In this document: one piece after another, positions 61,993 to 64,000 of the stretch | How the letters are laid out: the number at the start of each line of letters is the position of its first letter | Numbering within the stretch: position 1 is the first letter of the stretch | Origin: Toxorhynchites rutilus septentrionalis | Taxonomy: Eukaryota > Arthropoda > Insecta > Diptera > Culicidae | DNA: 64,000 nucleotides | NCBI RefSeq assembly: GCF_029784135.1 | Contig: NC_073744.1 | Coordinates: 12,609,929 to 12,673,928 of the forward strand | Direction of reading: 5' to 3' | Position numbers and translations under genes: made by a program | The notes under the pieces: generated by a model | Seen by the model: the letters and a program-made list of their open reading frames with translations, nothing else | Told to the model about the DNA's origin: nothing | The model's database searches: none

Positions 61993-62176
61993 GTGCAAAG
62001 CTCGTGCCAAAACCGAGAAGAACAAATCGCAGGTGCGTGTGATCGATGATGTGCACAATCACCCGAAGCACATGGATCGTCGCAAAAGTGGAGTACTGCG
62101 AAAGTTGCTAGAAGAAAGAAAGCGAGACAATCAGGATAGCGGGAGTCCTCAAAAATCAATGAAAGTAACCCGTTAA
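61993..62176 (+). CDS. mod(mdg4): FLYWCH module 26, second half-exon
   Basis: The acceptor TTTTGATACCTAG ends at 61992 (TAG acceptor). One base completes a Gly codon with the first half, then CKARAKTEKNKSQ, VHNHPKH and MDRRKSGVLRKLLEERKR, to TAA at 62174-62176. The joined product is 104 residues with core MFYRCVHYKPLGCKARA. AATAAA is at 62186-62191; this hexamer is also where the duplicated block carrying modules 27 and 28 begins. Confidence 0.78.
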
Positions 62177-62304
62177 AACACCAGAAATAAAGAAAAACTG
62201 AAAAGAAACCTAAGATTTTTTTTTTACATTTTAGTTAACTAGTTTTGCTTGGTGATCAAACATTGTTCTAGTATAGCTTCTTGTTCAATTATTTCTACCT
62301 CTAG

Positions 62305-62570
62305 GAGTGGAATACGGCCCAACATTCTACGCTTTGAGCCCTAGGGGGGCATTTCAGCTTGTCGTTCGTAGTTTCCCTTACACGCAACAATTCAAGAAAA
62401 CGAAGTCAGGAAAGGTTCACTGGCGATGTGTTCGGTCTCAAACTACAGGTTGCCCTTCCAGAGTACGTACACATCTCGAGAAAATCGAGAAGATATCGTA
62501 TGAACACAACCATGAGATGTCACAAGAACGTCGTATTGCCCTCAAGCAGCTTTTTTGGAACGACAAGTAG
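62305..62570 (+). CDS. mod(mdg4): FLYWCH module 27, unsplit terminal exon (tandem duplicate)
   Basis: The acceptor TATTTCTACCTCTAG ends at 62304, with GA before codon 62307, to TAG at 62568-62570 (87 residues). The domain reads LSPRGAFQLVVRSFPYTQ, VHWRCVRSQTTGCPSRV, YEHNHEM, then SQERRIALKQLFWNDK. Cys-Pro-Ser-Arg replaces Cys-Lys-Ala-Arg. The protein ends Trp-Asn-Asp-Lys, shared with module 28. The first clear hexamer is AATAAA at 62625-62630, 55 bases past the stop and within the next duplication unit. Confidence 0.82.
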
Positions 62571-62717
62571 GGCAATCATCGTCATCATTCGAAAAAAAAA
62601 ATAACCAGGGTAGCCAAAACCAAAAATAAAGAAAAACTGAAAAGAAACCTAAGATTTTCTATAAAATCGTAATCATTCAGTTTAGTTTTTTTTTTGTTTA
62701 ATTATTCCCACCTCTAG

Positions 62718-62971
62718 GAATTGAATACGGCCCAACATGCTACGCTTTGAGCCCCAGGGGGGCATTTCAGCTTGTCGTTCGTGGTTTCCCTTACATGCAA
62801 TTCATGATACAAAAGTCAGGAAAGGTTTTATGGCGATGTATTCGGTTTCAATGCCCTTCCATGGTATGTACATACTTCGAGAGAATCGAGAAGATGTGGA
62901 ATGAACATAACCATGAGGTGGTACAAGAACATCGAATCACCCTCAAACTGCTCTTTTGGAACGACAAGTAG
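62718..62971 (+). CDS. mod(mdg4): FLYWCH module 28, diverging duplicate of module 27
   Basis: The acceptor ATTCCCACCTCTAG ends at 62717, with GA before codon 62720, to TAG at 62969-62971 (83 residues). It follows module 27 closely (LSPRGAFQLVVRGFPYMQ), but the zinc core is VLWRCIRFQCPSMV: three residues between the two Cys are missing and the Arg after the second Cys is lost. NEHNHEV and the end LFWNDK are kept. The shortened Cys-Cys spacing may weaken zinc binding, so this copy may be decaying or specialising. AATAAA is at 63014-63019. Confidence 0.75.
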
Positions 62972-63117
62972 GACAACCATCGTCATCATTGGATCAATGC
63001 TAATATCTGCTCGAATAAACGATTCTTTGAATATAGTAATGGGTTTTCAAAAATTATTTTCCCGATTAAAAATGACGTATCGTCGTGAATTGTTCTAATG
63101 AATGCTTATCCTTCTAG

Positions 63118-63503
63118 GAAGCGCAAAAGTGCCGCCAAGGAGGGCCTACAAACGAGCCGAATTGGAGAAATCCGACCGTCCTTATAACTACAATCGACGA
63201 GGGAATCTCGTCTACGATGATTACACCTTTTCCAAGACAAGTACAAACGGAGTGGAAAATGTTGTCTACTGGAGATGTACCGGGTATCGTAAGCACAAAT
63301 GTAGAGCTTCGTTGAAAACCCAGCGTAAAGATTTGTTTGTCGTCAATGTGGTGCACAATCATGAACCAAATGCAGTTGGTGGCCGCATTATATCATCGTC
63401 CGCCCTGCCCGTTTGGAGTGTAAGCATCACACGATGTTCGCATGTGAAAGAATGATTTTCATTTTCTCCTATTTTGTTTCAGGTCTCTGCTGAAACTAGC
63501 TAA
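63118..63503 (+). CDS. mod(mdg4): FLYWCH module 29 (63118-63419 + 63483-63503), optional last intron
   Basis: The acceptor TTATCCTTCTAG ends at 63117, with GA before codon 63120. The leader is basic (PPRRAYKRAELEKSDR); the domain is NRRGNLVYDDYTFSK, VYWRCTGYRKHKCRAS, VVHNHEP. The exon reaches donor GGAGT|GTAAGC after 63419 (phase 0), acceptor CTATTTTGTTTCAG ends at 63482, and a 7-codon exon (VSAETS, stop 63501-63503) follows; 106 residues. If the 63-bp intron is kept the frame ends at 63455 with a different 12-residue end. AATAAA at 63531-63536 serves both. This intron is after the domain, unlike those in modules 12-26. Confidence 0.72.
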
Positions 63504-63638
63504 TATCATCAAACCGCCCGATCATTGTGAAATAAAAATGGAACGAACTAAAATCCTGTTTTCTTATATATGGCTTATGATATTTGTAGTGTTCTTCTTT
63601 TAACAAATGCACTAACATTTCTTCTTTTCTTTTCACAG

Positions 63639-64000
63639 GCAAGCTAAAAGTAGCATCTTTACCGATTATTTTGAAGAAAATCAAAATTAAACGGCCTAAG
63701 AAAATGTTCCCATCCACAAAACTACCCACACCGACAACGCCCTCGAAACAAGCTGCATCTGTTGTCCGAGCAAACCCCGATATGGTTCTAACCCACGACG
63801 GCAGTAAGGTAATGCCCGAATCGATCGTGAAGCAACTCTCGAATGGCCACACGCTGATGATTTTCAAGAAAGCGCGCGTCCGGGGTTTTTGCGTTGACTG
63901 TATTCGCAAGACACAGGACCCCCAGTACAAGAAGCGGCTGAGCAAAATATTCACTTACTGCTCGGCATGTCCCGGTGGACAATGGATATGTGAGACGTGC
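63639..64000 (+). CDS. mod(mdg4): Module 30: terminal exon with a Cys-rich zinc ribbon instead of FLYWCH (open at right edge)
   Basis: The acceptor TTCTTTTCTTTTCACAG ends at 63638. GC precedes codon 63641, the array phase, and the frame is open to the window end (120 residues). The N-terminus is basic (KKIKIKRPKKMF) and Pro/Thr-rich. There is no FLYWCH core. Instead GFCVDC, then 19 residues, YCSACPGGQWICETC gives Cys-x2-Cys-x19-Cys-x2-Cys-x6-Cys-x2-Cys. This resembles the zinc ribbon at the end of piggyBac transposases, but other treble-clef or ribbon types are possible. Membership in the array rests on position, strand and phase; it could also be the start of a multi-exon tail. Confidence 0.55.

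Larger units (their letters stand above)
62186..63019 (+). repeat. Tandem duplication of ~440 bp carrying modules 27 and 28
   Basis: AATAAAGAAAAACTGAAAAG followed by AAACCTAAGATTTT occurs at 62186 and 62625. The acceptor regions (CCTCTAGGA), exon starts (GAATACGGCCCAACAT) and ends (TTTTGGAACGACAAGTAG) also match, so a whole terminal-exon unit with its own acceptor and poly(A) region has been copied. Confidence 0.8.

Overview
This window reads as intron- and transposon-rich insect DNA, most likely from a mosquito (Diptera). Its backbone, all on the + strand, is a long series of alternative 3'-terminal exons. I count 29 modules encoding one FLYWCH-type zinc-finger domain each (numbered 1-29 by position), a 30th module encoding a different Cys-rich zinc ribbon and running off the right edge, and one small symmetric cassette exon. 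Nearly every module has the same design: a polypyrimidine tract and AG acceptor, an exon with two bases before its first full codon, one FLYWCH domain (Trp-x-Cys, Cys-x-Ala-Arg, His-x-His), a stop codon, and an AATAAA-type hexamer close to or overlapping the stop. Apart from short introns inside modules, they have no onward donor. This is the architecture of the dipteran mod(mdg4) locus, where a constant BTB-containing 5' part is joined in cis or trans to one of many FLYWCH tails. The BTB exons are not in this window, so the name rests on architecture and domain type.

Layout. 1-669: modules 1 and 2. 860-6555: decayed mariner-type transposon with a tandemly amplified left end and a large inverted-repeat element inserted in it. 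6969-9087: modules 3-7, tightly packed. 9290-14545: decayed I-clade non-LTR retrotransposon. 14546-16980: poorly defined repeats and a piggyBac-like remnant. 17121-18716: modules 8-10 and the cassette exon. 19100-23040: non-LTR retrotransposon (R4/Dong-like) with an intact 1220-codon ORF on the - strand. 23041-27190: interspersed repeats, a 318-bp TA microsatellite and a MITE. 27202-30454: modules 11-17, the densest cluster. 30780-33560: RTE-like and Tc1-like fragments. 34458-47188: modules 18-24 plus the first half of module 25. 49004-57531: complete 412/mdg1-like LTR retrotransposon with near-identical LTRs. 59495-64000: second half of module 25 and modules 26-30.

From module 12 on, most FLYWCH domains are cut by one intron at the same place, in phase 2 just before the second zinc-binding Cys. 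It is normally 54-70 bp. In three modules (20, 25, 26) the two half-domains are 9.3, 12.3 and 2.1 kb apart because mobile elements lie between them. The halves still have matching phase, splice sites and domain sequence, so the modules look functional in spite of the insertions. The 9.3-kb intron also holds a nearly intact Tc1/mariner element (DD37E), a candidate small spliced gene on the + strand, and a THAP-domain coding fragment on the - strand.

The modules would work as interchangeable C-termini. In Drosophila the constant part carries the BTB oligomerisation domain, and the chosen FLYWCH tail decides the partner (for example Su(Hw) insulator complexes or meiotic pairing complexes). Everything else is mainly mobile DNA lying between or inside modules.
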